Under the pieces are notes generated by a model that was not told the origin of the DNA, did no database searches, and saw only the letters and a list, made by a program, of their open reading frames with translations. 64,000 nt of DNA from TMP-86 sp046347195 (lineage in GTDB: Bacteria; Pseudomonadota; Gammaproteobacteria; Steroidobacterales; Steroidobacteraceae). The stretch is from the NCBI GenBank assembly GCA_046347195.1, contig JAXMGQ010000007.1, positions 1-64,000 of the forward strand, read 5' to 3'. This document shows, in pieces, positions 55,382-64,000 of this stretch. Position 1 is the first letter of the stretch; every line of letters begins with the position of its first letter. Made by a program: the position numbers and the translations under genes.

Positions 55382-56293
55382 TCATGAGTGTTCAGGCCCC
55401 AGTCGTGACGGGAAACCGGGGGCGCGCAGCGCAGTGCCCACCGCGTCCTCCAGCAGCTTCACGATCATCGAGGACCATGCCGAGCCGCCGTATCGGGCCC
55501 GCCCCTCGATGAAGGTCTGTTCCATGAGTGCGGCCAGCCGCAATGGCACGCCGAACCGCCGGCCGAACTCCATGGCGAAGCCGGCGTCCTTGCAGGCCAG
55601 GTCCATGGTGAACTGGATGTCGTAGCTGCCATTCAGGATCACCTGGCTCTCGGTCTCGTGGACGAAGCTGTTGCCGGAGCTGGCCTTGATGGCCTCGAAG
55701 GCGGCGCGCAGATCGACGCCTCCCTTGGCGCACAGCATCAATGCCTCGCCGGCGGCGATGAGGTGGATGAAAGCCAGCATGTTGGTGACCACCTTGGTCA
55801 CCGCGCACTGCTCGATGCCGCCGAGGTGGATGATCCGGCCGCCCATGGCTTGCAGTGCCGCGCGGTGCTGCTCGAAGCGCTGCACGGGGCCGCCGACGAG
55901 CACGGTGATATCGCCGGCCTCGGCGCGATGCACACCGCCGGTCACCGGACAGGCCAGCACATCGATGCCGCGGCCGCGCGCCTCGACCTCCAGCGCCTGG
56001 ATCTCCTCGAAGTCATTGGTGCTCATCTCGATCCACGTTGAACCCCGCGGCATCGCCGGCAGGGCCTGCGCCATGACCGCCCGCGAGGCCGCCGGGGAGG
56101 GCAGGCAGGTAATCAGCGCATCGCTGCTGGCGGCAAGTTCCGCAACGCCTGCCACCCAGCGTGCGCCCGCGGCTTCGAGCGAGGCTGCGGCATGGCGATC
56201 GAGGTCATGAACACCGAGGTCGAACCCCGCACGCTTCAGGTTGTGGGCCAGGTGACGGCCGAGGTTGCCCAATCCGATGAATCCGTAGCGCAT
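55382..56293 (-). CDS. NAD(P)-dependent beta-hydroxyacid dehydrogenase (3-hydroxyisobutyrate dehydrogenase family)
   Basis: A 303-residue dehydrogenase. The N-terminal Rossmann motif is YGFIGLGNLGRHLAHNLKRAG, the substrate signature is DVLACPVTGGVHRAEAGDITVLVGG, and the catalytic lysine is in AVTKVVTNML. It oxidises a beta-hydroxy acid to a semialdehyde or keto acid. It lies nine bases after the enolase-superfamily gene as the last of a three-gene unit. Confidence 0.9.
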   Translation of the reverse strand: MRYGFIGLGNLGRHLAHNLKRAGFDLGVHDLDRHAAASLEAAGARWVAGVAELAASSDALITCLPSPAASRAVMAQALPAMPRGSTWIEMSTNDFEEIQALEVEARGRGIDVLACPVTGGVHRAEAGDITVLVGGPVQRFEQHRAALQAMGGRIIHLGGIEQCAVTKVVTNMLAFIHLIAAGEALMLCAKGGVDLRAAFEAIKASSGNSFVHETESQVILNGSYDIQFTMDLACKDAGFAMEFGRRFGVPLRLAALMEQTFIEGRARYGGSAWSSMIVKLLEDAVGTALRAPGFPSRLGPEHS

Positions 56294-56302
56294 GCGATAC
56301 CT

Positions 56303-57493
56303 TCAGCCCAGGTTCCGGTCCACCATCTCCAGGTGCAGCTTGTCATCGCCGGTGTACGGGTGGGCGAGCGCCACGGCTTCGTCCAGCTCCACGCCGAGTC
56401 CCGGCTCCTTCGGCGGAATCACATGGCCGTCCTGCCACTGGATCGGCTTCTTCAGGATGCGCGCATGGAAACCGCCCCATTGCTGGATGCCTTCCAGGAT
56501 CAGGAAATTGGGCGAGCAGGTGGCGATCTGGATGTTGGCCGCCCCGACCACCGGGCCGCAGTACAGGTGCGGCGCGATCTGCGCGTAGTGCACCTCCGCC
56601 AGCGCCGCGACCTTCTTCGCTTCCAGCAGCCCGCCGACGCGTCCGAGATTGAGCTGCAGGATGTGCGCGGCGCCGCAGGCGAGCACGCGCGCAAACTCGT
56701 ACTTGGTGGTCAGGCGTTCACCCGTCGCCAGCGGGATGCTCGTGCCACGGGCGACCAGGGCCATCTGCTCTGGCATCTCCGGCGGCACCGGTTCCTCGAA
56801 CCACAGCGGGTCATAGGGCTCTAGCATCTTCGCCAGCCGCAAGGCGCCGGACGGGGTGAACTGACCATGTGTGCCGAGCAGCAGGTCCGCACGGCTGCCC
56901 ACGGCCTCGCGGATCAGCTTGAGGAAGCGCACCGTGCGCTCGAGTTGTTCCTGCGTGGGCTGCCGGGGGTCGTACACCGAGAAGCCGCCGGTGGGATCGA
57001 ACTTGAGCCCGGTGAACCCCTGCTTCACGTACTCGGCGGCGCAGGCCGCGGACCGCTCCGCGTCCCAGTAGAAATCATCGCTCTCACCGGGACCGGGATA
57101 CAGGTAGGTGTAGGTGCGCAACTGTTCGTGCACCTGGCCGCCCATGAGCTGGTAGCAGGGCTGGTTGCAGGCCTTGCCGATGATGTCCCAGCAGGCCATC
57201 TCCAGGCCGCTCATCGCCCCCATCAGCGTCAGGTCCGGCCGCAGGCTGAATCCCGAGCCATGCGCCTCGCGCCAGATCGTCTCGATCTGGAAGGGACTGC
57301 GTCCGGCGAAGCGCCGCGCGAACAGGTCCTCGACCGCCCGCTTCATGACCTCGGGCCCGAAGGTGGCCGCGTACACCTCGCCGACGCCTTCGATGCCGCA
57401 GGCCGTCCTCAGCTTCAGGAACACGAAGTATCGGCCACCGAAGGCCGGCGGAGGATTGCCGACGATGAACACCTTGACGCTGTCGAGTTTCAT
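56303..57493 (-). CDS. Enolase-superfamily (mandelate racemase/muconate lactonizing-like) enzyme
   Basis: A 396-residue protein with the MR/MLE capping domain and a TIM barrel. It most resembles sugar-acid dehydratases such as galactonate or mannonate dehydratase. The second and third metal ligands are present (E in PLWFEEPVPPE, E259 in IPLATGERL). The usual first ligand, an aspartate in the DxNGR/DCHGR loop, is glycine here (G207 of LLLGTHGQF). Lysine 164 in GLKFDPTGG is the probable base. The start overlaps the GMC gene stop (ATGA). Confidence 0.85.
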   Translation of the reverse strand: MKLDSVKVFIVGNPPPAFGGRYFVFLKLRTACGIEGVGEVYAATFGPEVMKRAVEDLFARRFAGRSPFQIETIWREAHGSGFSLRPDLTLMGAMSGLEMACWDIIGKACNQPCYQLMGGQVHEQLRTYTYLYPGPGESDDFYWDAERSAACAAEYVKQGFTGLKFDPTGGFSVYDPRQPTQEQLERTVRFLKLIREAVGSRADLLLGTHGQFTPSGALRLAKMLEPYDPLWFEEPVPPEMPEQMALVARGTSIPLATGERLTTKYEFARVLACGAAHILQLNLGRVGGLLEAKKVAALAEVHYAQIAPHLYCGPVVGAANIQIATCSPNFLILEGIQQWGGFHARILKKPIQWQDGHVIPPKEPGLGVELDEAVALAHPYTGDDKLHLEMVDRNLG

Positions 57494-59115
57494 GATGCTT
57501 CCCTGGTCCGCGAGGCCGCGAGTATGAGGTCCGAGGCCTTCTGCGCCACCATCAGGGTGGGCGCATTGGTGTTGGCCGAGGTGATGTTGGGGAACACCGA
57601 GGCATCGGCGATGAACAGATGCTCGAGCCCGTGCACCTCGAGCTGCGGATCCACCACCGAGGTGGCGGGATCCTGGCCCATGCGGCAGGTGCCCACGGGG
57701 TGGTACACCGTGGCGGCGCGGGCGCGAAAGTCCGCCAGCATCTGCGATTCGTCCATGCCGGCAAGCTCAGGCCCGATCGGGGCGGCGATGAAACCCCGCA
57801 TGGCCTGGGTGTTCTGCAGGGCCAGCAGGAGCCGTGCGCCGATGATGACATCGCGCCGGTCCTTCTCCGTCGCCAGGTAATTGGGCCTGATGGCCGGCGC
57901 CTCGCGAAAATCCGGCGAGGCCAGTTCGATGCGGCCGCGGCTCGTCGGCCGTGAGGGTTGATGCGAGAGCATGAAGCCGGGGAAGGGATCCGGATTGATG
58001 CGCGCGCGCCGCGCATCGCCCGCCGCGTAGGTGATCGGATTGTAGTAGAGCTGGAACTCCGGCCGCTCGGCACCGGGCTCGCCGCGCACCAGGCCGCCGG
58101 CATGGTTTACCGACAGTGACAACAGGCCCTTTCTCGTGAGCAGATAGTGCAGGCCCGCGCGCGCCTTGCCCCAGGCCGAATGCAGCTCGCCGTTCAGCGT
58201 GGGTTCGGTGGCGCGGTAGGAGTAGGTGATGGCCAGGTGATCCTGCAGCCAGCCTCCCACGACCGGGCTGTCGAGCAGCACGGGAATCGACATCCGCTGC
58301 AGCAGGGCGCCCGGGCCGATTCCGGAGAGCTGCAGCAGCTGCGGCGAATTCACCGCACCCGCCGCGAGAATCACGCCGCGGCTCGCGGTGACGGATTCAT
58401 TGCGGCCATCGCGGCTGTAGTCGACACCCACCGCGCGGCGGCCTTCGAAGCGCACGCGGCTGACCCAGGCATGGCATTCGAGCTTCGTATTGGGCCGGGC
58501 GAGGGCGGGGCGCAGGAAGGCATCGGCTGCGGAGCAGCGGCGGCCGTCGCGGGTGGTGATGACGTAGTGCCCGAGTCCTGCCGCGCCATCGGCATTGAGG
58601 TCGGCGATCACCGGCAGTCCGATCTGGCGCGCGGCGTCGAAGAAGTGCCGGCAGGTACGATGCAACTGCGGTGCGACATCGGTGATGTACAACGCACCGC
58701 TCCCATGCGTGGTCCCATCCGCATCCACGCGCCGCTCGCTGCGCTCGAAGTAGGGTCGCACGTCCTGCCATCCCCATCCCGGCGCGCCCTGGTCGCGCCA
58801 GTCATCGAAATCACCGGCAAGGCCGCGGAAATACACCAGTGCGTTGATCGAGCTGGATCCACCGACGACCCGTCCCCTCGGCCAGTATCCGCGGCGCCCA
58901 TTCATGCCGGCCTCGGGCTGGGTTTCGTATTTCCAGTTCACCCGCGCATCGGCGAAGGTGCGCCCGTAGCCGATGGGCGTGCGGATCCAGAAGCTGTCAT
59001 CGCTCCCGCCCGCCTCGAGCACCAGCACCCGGTGCCGGCCATCGCGAGACAAATTGTCGGCGAGCACGCACCCGGCGGATCCCGCGCCGACGATGATGTA
59101 GTCGAAGCTCCCCAC
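57490..59115 (-). CDS. GMC-family FAD oxidoreductase (choline dehydrogenase/alcohol oxidase-like)
   Basis: A 541-residue FAD-dependent alcohol dehydrogenase. Motifs: YIIVGAGSAGCVLADNL (FAD), GRVVGGSSSINALVYFRG (GMC signature 1), the second signature near GVILAAGAVNSPQLLQLSGIG, and the catalytic histidine in VYHPVGTCRMG with an asparagine in ITSANTNAPT. The GTG at 59115 is chosen because GAGGA lies five bases upstream; GTG 59130 and TTG 59151 are in frame. It heads the GMC–enolase–dehydrogenase unit, which could oxidise an alcohol or polyol. Confidence 0.93.
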   Translation of the reverse strand: MGSFDYIIVGAGSAGCVLADNLSRDGRHRVLVLEAGGSDDSFWIRTPIGYGRTFADARVNWKYETQPEAGMNGRRGYWPRGRVVGGSSSINALVYFRGLAGDFDDWRDQGAPGWGWQDVRPYFERSERRVDADGTTHGSGALYITDVAPQLHRTCRHFFDAARQIGLPVIADLNADGAAGLGHYVITTRDGRRCSAADAFLRPALARPNTKLECHAWVSRVRFEGRRAVGVDYSRDGRNESVTASRGVILAAGAVNSPQLLQLSGIGPGALLQRMSIPVLLDSPVVGGWLQDHLAITYSYRATEPTLNGELHSAWGKARAGLHYLLTRKGLLSLSVNHAGGLVRGEPGAERPEFQLYYNPITYAAGDARRARINPDPFPGFMLSHQPSRPTSRGRIELASPDFREAPAIRPNYLATEKDRRDVIIGARLLLALQNTQAMRGFIAAPIGPELAGMDESQMLADFRARAATVYHPVGTCRMGQDPATSVVDPQLEVHGLEHLFIADASVFPNITSANTNAPTLMVAQKASDLILAASRTREAS

Positions 59116-59180
59116 GGCGTTCCTCGTCACCCGCTGGCCGTTTCGTGTCAATGAGCTTACGGCTTCGGGACCCGCATGCT

Positions 59181-59210
59181 ATGCCATTTACAGATTCCGC
59201 CATGCCATTT
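59181..59210 (-). promoter_or_regulatory. Direct repeat in the divergent promoter region
   Basis: ATGCCATTT occurs at 59181-59189 and 59202-59210, starting 21 bases apart (two helical turns). It lies 66-95 bases before the GMC start, in the 257-base divergent region before the MFS gene at 59373. A regulator binding site is inferred; the adjacent LysR-type regulator at 60727 is a candidate. Confidence 0.5.
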
Positions 59211-59372
59211 TGAGGAGCTCCAAGGGCAGGCGCTTGCCGGTCGCGGCGGGGCTTCGCTTTAACCAGTCGAAACGGGTATGGTCGGCATCATGGCGGTCGG
59301 CGCACCGCTGGCCGCGCGCCGCTGGCCGCACGCCGCCACATCCGACATAACCATGGGGGACGGACATCGAGG

Positions 59373-60722
59373 ATGGCAACTGGAGCTGATCTGGGCGCAC
59401 CTTCCGGTGCCGGCTACGGTGATGCGAGGCCGTCGAACGCCGCGCTTCCCTCCTTCCTGCAGCGCTGGTACGTGCTGATCATGATGGTGCTCGTGTACAC
59501 GATGAGCATCGCCGATCGCTACTCCATCTCCACCGTGCAGGAATCCATCCGCCTCGAACTGCACCTGACCGACGCCGGCATCGGCTGGCTGGCGGGTGTC
59601 ACCCTCGCGTTCTTCTACGTGTTCATGGGCTTCCCGATCTCCTGGCTCATCGATCGCTACAACCGGCGCAACATCATCGTCATCTCGCTGGGCCTGTGGT
59701 CGGCGATGACGGCCTTCACCGGCATGGCCAGAAGCTACTGGCCGCTGTTCGCGGCCCGCGTGGGCGTGGGTGTCGGAGAAGCCGGCGGAACACCGGGTGC
59801 GAACTCGCTGCTGTCGGATTACTTCCCCGTGGAGCGGCGGCCGATGGCGCTCACCATCTTCGGGCTGGGCGCACCGATCGGCGCCTGGCTCGCGGCTTCG
59901 GTGGCGGGTTACATCGCCGATCATCACGGCTGGCGCATGGTGTTCATCGCGCTGGGCGTGCCCGGCGCGGTGCTGGCCCTGGTGATCTGGCTGACGGTGC
60001 GAGAGCCGCGGCGGGGGCAGCTCGATGCGACGACAGAGGTGGGTTCGGCGAGCTTCCTCGACAGCATGCGCTTCCTGTGGGTGCAGCGCTCCTGCGTGCA
60101 CCTGATGCTCGGCAGCGCCGTCACCGCGTTGTGGGGCTGGGGTCTCATGTGGTGGACGCCGACCTTCCTGCAGCGCACTTACGGCATGACGGCGGGCGAG
60201 GCGGGCGATGTCATCGGTCCGATCAACCTGGTCGGAGGCATGGGCGCCACCATCGCCACCGGCTGGCTGCTCGGCAGCCGCTACATGATGCATCCGCGGC
60301 GCATCGTCATCCTCATGGGCAGCGTGATCGGCCTCGTGACCATCCCCTCGATCATCATCTACGCCACGCATTCGCTCATCCTGGCCAAGGCGATGTTCTG
60401 GATCTTCATCCCCTCCATCTACTTCTACATCGGGCCCTGCTTCGGCATCATCAACAACCTGGCGCAGCCCTGCATGCGCGCCATGTTCTGCGCCACGACC
60501 CTGTTCGTCGCCAATGTCGGCAACCTGATCCTGGCGCCCGCCATCGTCGGTCACCTGAGCGACTGGCTGGCGCCCAATCACATCGCCAATGCGCAATCAC
60601 TGCGCACGGCCTTGCTGGTGCTGGCGCCCACCGGTCTGTGGGCGTCCTACCACTACTTCCGCAGCGCCCGCAACATCGTCGCCGACCAGGAACGCGCCAC
60701 CGGCGTGAAGGTGCAGGAGTAA
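59373..60722 (+). CDS. MFS transporter
   Basis: A 449-residue carrier with 12 membrane segments. GFPISWLIDRYNRRNIIVISLGLWS is motif A after helix 2, and the branch with TMSIADRYSISTVQESI-like starts is related to the Spinster/sugar-phosphate-type MFS proteins. Substrate unknown. It is divergent from the GMC unit and four bases upstream of a LysR regulator, suggesting a joint role with the catabolic genes. Confidence 0.88.
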   Translation: MATGADLGAPSGAGYGDARPSNAALPSFLQRWYVLIMMVLVYTMSIADRYSISTVQESIRLELHLTDAGIGWLAGVTLAFFYVFMGFPISWLIDRYNRRNIIVISLGLWSAMTAFTGMARSYWPLFAARVGVGVGEAGGTPGANSLLSDYFPVERRPMALTIFGLGAPIGAWLAASVAGYIADHHGWRMVFIALGVPGAVLALVIWLTVREPRRGQLDATTEVGSASFLDSMRFLWVQRSCVHLMLGSAVTALWGWGLMWWTPTFLQRTYGMTAGEAGDVIGPINLVGGMGATIATGWLLGSRYMMHPRRIVILMGSVIGLVTIPSIIIYATHSLILAKAMFWIFIPSIYFYIGPCFGIINNLAQPCMRAMFCATTLFVANVGNLILAPAIVGHLSDWLAPNHIANAQSLRTALLVLAPTGLWASYHYFRSARNIVADQERATGVKVQE

Positions 60723-60726
60723 TCCC

Positions 60727-61695
60727 ATGTCCAAGACCAGCATCGACCGGCGCTGGCTGCCGCTGAATGCGCTTCGGGCCTTCGAGGGAGTCGCGCGCCA
60801 CAACAGCTTCACGGCGGCGGCCAATGCGCTGCTCATCTCGCAGAGCGCGCTGTCGCGTCACGTGATTGCACTGGAGAAACTCATCGGCGTGCAGCTCTTC
60901 GATCGCAAGCCGCATTCACTCGCGCTCACCAAGGCCGGCCAGCACCTGCTCGCGGCGGTGAGCAAGTCCTTCGACCGGCTGGAGTACGCGCTGGATGACA
61001 TCCGCCACGATGGTGGCAGCGCGTTGCGCACCTTGCGCGTGCAGATGCCGCCGAGCTTCGCCATGCACCTGGCCGTGCCCATCCTCAAGGATTTCCGCCG
61101 CGCCTGCGCGGAAGTCGAGATCGACCTCGTGAGCCCCTATGGCGTCGGTCCGCCGCTGAGCGAGGTGGACGTGGCCGTCATCTACTCGAAGCCCACGGTA
61201 ACCGATCTCGTGGCGGACCTCTTGTGGTCGGTGCGGCTGGGCGTGCTGTGCCACCCGTCGGTGGCCGAGCGCCACGCCGGCAAGTCGTTGCCCGAGTTCC
61301 TCGAGGCGAACGAACTGGTGCACGTGCGCATCGCCGAACTGCCGCGCCACCATGCCTGGTCGCAGTTCGCGCGCCAGGCGGGCCTGTCGGGCGTGAACGT
61401 CGAGCGCGGCCTCGTGTTCGACACTGCGCTCCTCGCGATCCAGTACGTGCTTTCGGGGGATGGCGTCGCGCTGGTCGATACCAACCTGTTCGGCGAGGAG
61501 ATCCGCACCGGGCGGCTGGTGCGACCCTACGATGCCAGCCTCGATGATGGCTTCGGGTACTACCTCATCACCCCGCCCGAGGCGCTGAGCGACACGGCTA
61601 TCGCGCTGTTCCGCTCCTGGCTGATCGAGCGTTTCGGTCCGCATGCGGCGGGCGGCGCCGGCGCGAACGTGCGCCTCGCCGTCTCCAACGAATGA
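60727..61695 (+). CDS. LysR-family regulator, GcvA-like
   Basis: A 322-residue regulator. The HTH region is LPLNALRAFEGVARHNSFTAAANALLISQSALSRHVIALEKLIGVQLFDR, typical of the GcvA/AmpR branch, followed by the effector domain. GcvA-like proteins often respond to amino acids or related metabolites. It lies in a tight unit between the MFS gene (four-base gap) and the DMGDH-like gene (22-base gap). Confidence 0.93.
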   Translation: MSKTSIDRRWLPLNALRAFEGVARHNSFTAAANALLISQSALSRHVIALEKLIGVQLFDRKPHSLALTKAGQHLLAAVSKSFDRLEYALDDIRHDGGSALRTLRVQMPPSFAMHLAVPILKDFRRACAEVEIDLVSPYGVGPPLSEVDVAVIYSKPTVTDLVADLLWSVRLGVLCHPSVAERHAGKSLPEFLEANELVHVRIAELPRHHAWSQFARQAGLSGVNVERGLVFDTALLAIQYVLSGDGVALVDTNLFGEEIRTGRLVRPYDASLDDGFGYYLITPPEALSDTAIALFRSWLIERFGPHAAGGAGANVRLAVSNE

Positions 61696-61717
61696 ACCCG
61701 GTGCAAGGAGTCGAGGG

Positions 61718-64000
61718 ATGAAGAGCCACGCGAAAGTGGTGGTCGTGGGTGGTGGCGTGGTGGGCGTGAGCGTCCTGTACCACCTCACCAAGGCCGGCTG
61801 GAAGGACGTGCTGCTGATCGAGCGCGCGGAACTGACCTCCGGTTCCACCTGGCACGCGGCCGGTGGCATGCACACCCTGAACGGCGATCCGAACGTGGCG
61901 CGGCTGCAGCAATACACCATCAACCTGTACAAGGAACTCGAGCGCATCTCGGGCCAGTCCTGCGGCCTGCACATCACCGGCGGCATCATGCTGGCCGGCA
62001 CGAAGGAACGCCTGGAGTGGTTGAAGATGGCCAAGGCGCGCGGCCGGTACCTGGGCATGGACCTGGAGATCGTCAGCGTCGATGAGGCGCAGAAGATGTT
62101 CCCGCTGATGGACAAGACGCAATTCGTCGGCGGCCTCTACGATCCCATCGAGGGGCACGTCGACCCCTACGGTGTCACGCACGCCTATGCGAAGTCGGCG
62201 CAGATCGGCGGCGCCGAGATCGTGCGGCAATGCCGTGTCACCGACATCCGCCAGCGAACCGACGGCAGCTGGGACATCATCACCCCGCAAGGCAACATCA
62301 ACGCCGAGCACGTGGTGAATGCCGGCGGCCTTTGGGCCCGCGAGGTGGGCCGCATGGTGGGACTGGAGCTGCCCGTACTCGCCATGGAGCATCAGTACCT
62401 GATCACCGGCGACATGCCCGAGCTCGTCGGCAGACCTGAGATCATGACGGTGCTGGATTTCGAGGGCGAGATCTACACCCGCCAGGAGCGCGGCGGCATG
62501 CTGCTCGGCACCTACGAGAAGGCCTGCGTGCCCTGGTCGCCGAAGACCACTCCCTGGGACTTCGGCCAGGACCTGCTGGCCAATGACCTGGAGCGCATCG
62601 CGCCCAGCCTCGAGGTGGGGTTCCGGCACTTCCCCGCGCTGGAGAAGGCGGGCATCCGCAAGATCGTCAATGGTCCGTTCACCTTCGCGCCCGATGGCAA
62701 TCCGCTCATCGGCCCGATCCGCGGGCTGCGCAATTTCTGGGTGGCTTGCGGGGTGATGGCCGGCTTCAGCCAGGGCGGCGGGGTGGGCCTGTCGCTCGCC
62801 AACTGGATGGTGCACGGGGATCCGGGCGCCGACATCTGGGGCATGGACGTGGCGCGCTATGGCGACTGGACCACGCTGGCCTACACCAATGCGAAGGTGC
62901 GCGAGAACTACTCGCGGCGCTTCCGCATCCGTTTCCCGAACGAGGAGTTGCCGGCGGGCCGGCCGCTGCGCACCACGCCCATCTACGAGATGCTGCAGGC
63001 CGAGCATGCCGTGTTCGGGGACTACTGCGGTCTCGAGCATCCGTTGTGGTTCGCACCGTCCGCGGCCGAGGCGCACGATGAGATCAGCTTCCGCCGCTCC
63101 AATGCCCATCCGCATGTGGGGGCCGAGTGCCGGGCGGTGAACGAGGCGGTGGGCCTGCTCGAAACTTCAGCCTATGGCAAGTTCGAGATCACAGGCTCAG
63201 GTTCCGCCGCGTGGCTGTCGCGCCTCATGGCCAACAAGGTGCCGGCGGTGGGCCGCATCACGCTCACGCCCATGCTGAACGAGCGCGGCAAGCTCATCGG
63301 GGATTTCACCATGTGCCGGCTCGCGGAGGAGCACTTCTTCCTGATCGGCACCTATGCGGCCGAGACCTGGTACCTGCGCTGGTTCGAGCGGCACGCGCCC
63401 CCCGCCACGGTGAGCGTGCGTCCCTGCGCGATGCAGTATGTCGGCCTGTCGGTGGCGGGCCCGCGATCGCGCGAGTTGCTGCAGTCCCTGGTGAGCGAGG
63501 ACTTGTCGACGGCCGGCTTTGCGTTCATGTCCTTCCGCCGGATGCCCGTGGGGATGGTGCCCGCGCTCGTGGGCCGCGTGTCCTTCACCGGCGATCTCGG
63601 CTATGAGATCTGGGTGAGCAGCGAGTACCAGCGTGCGCTGTACGCAGCCCTCAAGCAGGCGGGACAGGGCTTGGGGCTCCGCTCCATCGGCGGCCGGGCG
63701 CTGAATGCCTTGCGCGTCGAGAAAGGCTTTGGCACCTGGGCGCGGGAGTACCGTCCCATCTATGGTCCCTACGAAGCGGGCCTGGGGAGGTTCGTGGACC
63801 TGAACAAGGGCGAGTTCATCGGACGCGAGGCCGCGCTGGCGGAGAAGCAATCGGGCGGTGCGCTGCGCCTGGTCACCTTCGCCATCGACACGGTGGACGT
63901 GGACGCACTGGGCGATGAGCCCATCTGGCACGAGGGCAAGGTCGTGGGATGGGTCACCTCGGGGGCCTATGGCCACCGGGTCGGCCGCTCGATCGCGCTG
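61718..64000 (+). CDS. Dimethylglycine/sarcosine dehydrogenase-like flavoprotein (3' end outside the window)
   Basis: An open frame of 761 codons that runs past the window end; family members are about 800-850 residues. AAGGAG lies seven bases before the ATG. VVVVGGGVVGVSVLYHLTKAG is the FAD Rossmann motif, and H46 in LTSGSTWHAAGG corresponds to the histidine that binds FAD covalently in DMGDH and sarcosine dehydrogenase. The DAO domain ends near residue 400 (VMAGFSQGGGVGLSLANWM) and a GcvT-type folate domain follows (VGRVSFTGDLGYEIWVSSEY, RVEKGFGTWAREY). It oxidatively demethylates an N-methyl amine and passes the C1 unit to tetrahydrofolate. Confidence 0.92.
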   Translation, partial: MKSHAKVVVVGGGVVGVSVLYHLTKAGWKDVLLIERAELTSGSTWHAAGGMHTLNGDPNVARLQQYTINLYKELERISGQSCGLHITGGIMLAGTKERLEWLKMAKARGRYLGMDLEIVSVDEAQKMFPLMDKTQFVGGLYDPIEGHVDPYGVTHAYAKSAQIGGAEIVRQCRVTDIRQRTDGSWDIITPQGNINAEHVVNAGGLWAREVGRMVGLELPVLAMEHQYLITGDMPELVGRPEIMTVLDFEGEIYTRQERGGMLLGTYEKACVPWSPKTTPWDFGQDLLANDLERIAPSLEVGFRHFPALEKAGIRKIVNGPFTFAPDGNPLIGPIRGLRNFWVACGVMAGFSQGGGVGLSLANWMVHGDPGADIWGMDVARYGDWTTLAYTNAKVRENYSRRFRIRFPNEELPAGRPLRTTPIYEMLQAEHAVFGDYCGLEHPLWFAPSAAEAHDEISFRRSNAHPHVGAECRAVNEAVGLLETSAYGKFEITGSGSAAWLSRLMANKVPAVGRITLTPMLNERGKLIGDFTMCRLAEEHFFLIGTYAAETWYLRWFERHAPPATVSVRPCAMQYVGLSVAGPRSRELLQSLVSEDLSTAGFAFMSFRRMPVGMVPALVGRVSFTGDLGYEIWVSSEYQRALYAALKQAGQGLGLRSIGGRALNALRVEKGFGTWAREYRPIYGPYEAGLGRFVDLNKGEFIGREAALAEKQSGGALRLVTFAIDTVDVDALGDEPIWHEGKVVGWVTSGAYGHRVGRSIAL

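Overview
The window is a GC-rich proteobacterial chromosome segment. Its left 23 kb is a conserved housekeeping block in the order carB–greA–DUF4149–yhbY–ftsH–folP–glmM–tpiA–secG–tRNA-Leu–nuoA-N. This order, with GreA, YhbY, FtsH and SecG of gammaproteobacterial type, points to a free-living aerobic gammaproteobacterium, perhaps near Nevskiales/Steroidobacterales/Xanthomonadales. The order-level placement is inference. The right 39 kb is accessory, catabolic and transport-rich.

Layout. 1-8750: 3' end of carB, greA, a DUF4149 membrane protein, yhbY (minus strand), ftsH, folP, glmM, tpiA, secG and tRNA-Leu(GAG). The rlmE gene that usually lies between yhbY and ftsH is not there, and the start of secG carries an 8-bp tandem duplication that breaks its expected frame. 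8780-23193: a complete 14-subunit NADH:quinone oxidoreductase operon behind a good sigma70 promoter. 23308-24838: a 1.5-kb island bounded by a 14-bp direct repeat that copies the 3' end of an initiator tRNA gene. It holds a HicBA toxin-antitoxin pair and remnants of a phage virion gene and a serine recombinase.

25-35 kb: a small membrane protein, a secreted clan GH-D (alpha-galactosidase-like) enzyme, an M13 metallopeptidase, a rhodanese/TlpA pair, an MFS and a DMT exporter, a SnoaL-like secreted protein and a secreted amidohydrolase. 35-41.7 kb: a LysR regulator divergent from an EthD / PhlG-like C-C hydrolase / luciferase-like monooxygenase operon, then a non-pyrrolysine MttB-family methyltransferase, a hotdog thioesterase and a flavodoxin-like protein. 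41.8-46.9 kb: heterotetrameric sarcosine oxidase soxBDAG, preceded by a 19-codon leader ORF. 46.9-47.6 kb: VapBC with a clear palindromic operator. 47.6-55.2 kb (minus): TonB-dependent receptor, TPR-sulfotransferase, MFS and NCS1 permease, with two strong hairpins after the receptor gene. 55.4-59.1 kb (minus): GMC oxidoreductase, enolase-superfamily enzyme and beta-hydroxyacid dehydrogenase. 59.4 kb to the end: MFS, GcvA-like LysR regulator and a dimethylglycine/sarcosine-dehydrogenase-like flavoprotein cut by the window end.

How the genes may work together (inference). The right half looks like a scavenging locus for methylated and oxygenated organic compounds. Uptake would be by the TonB receptor, NCS1 and MFS carriers. 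N-demethylation would be by the MttB-like protein, sarcosine oxidase and the DMGDH-like enzyme, the last two passing C1 units to tetrahydrofolate. Oxidation and dehydration would be by the GMC, enolase and dehydrogenase trio. A separate unit may cleave an acylated aromatic (EthD, PhlG-like, luciferase-like). The least expected observations are a 21-bp-spaced direct repeat shared by the EthD and MttB promoters, the tRNA-bounded HicBA micro-island, the duplication in secG and the leader ORF before soxB. I did not see a clearly unprecedented defence or mobile system.
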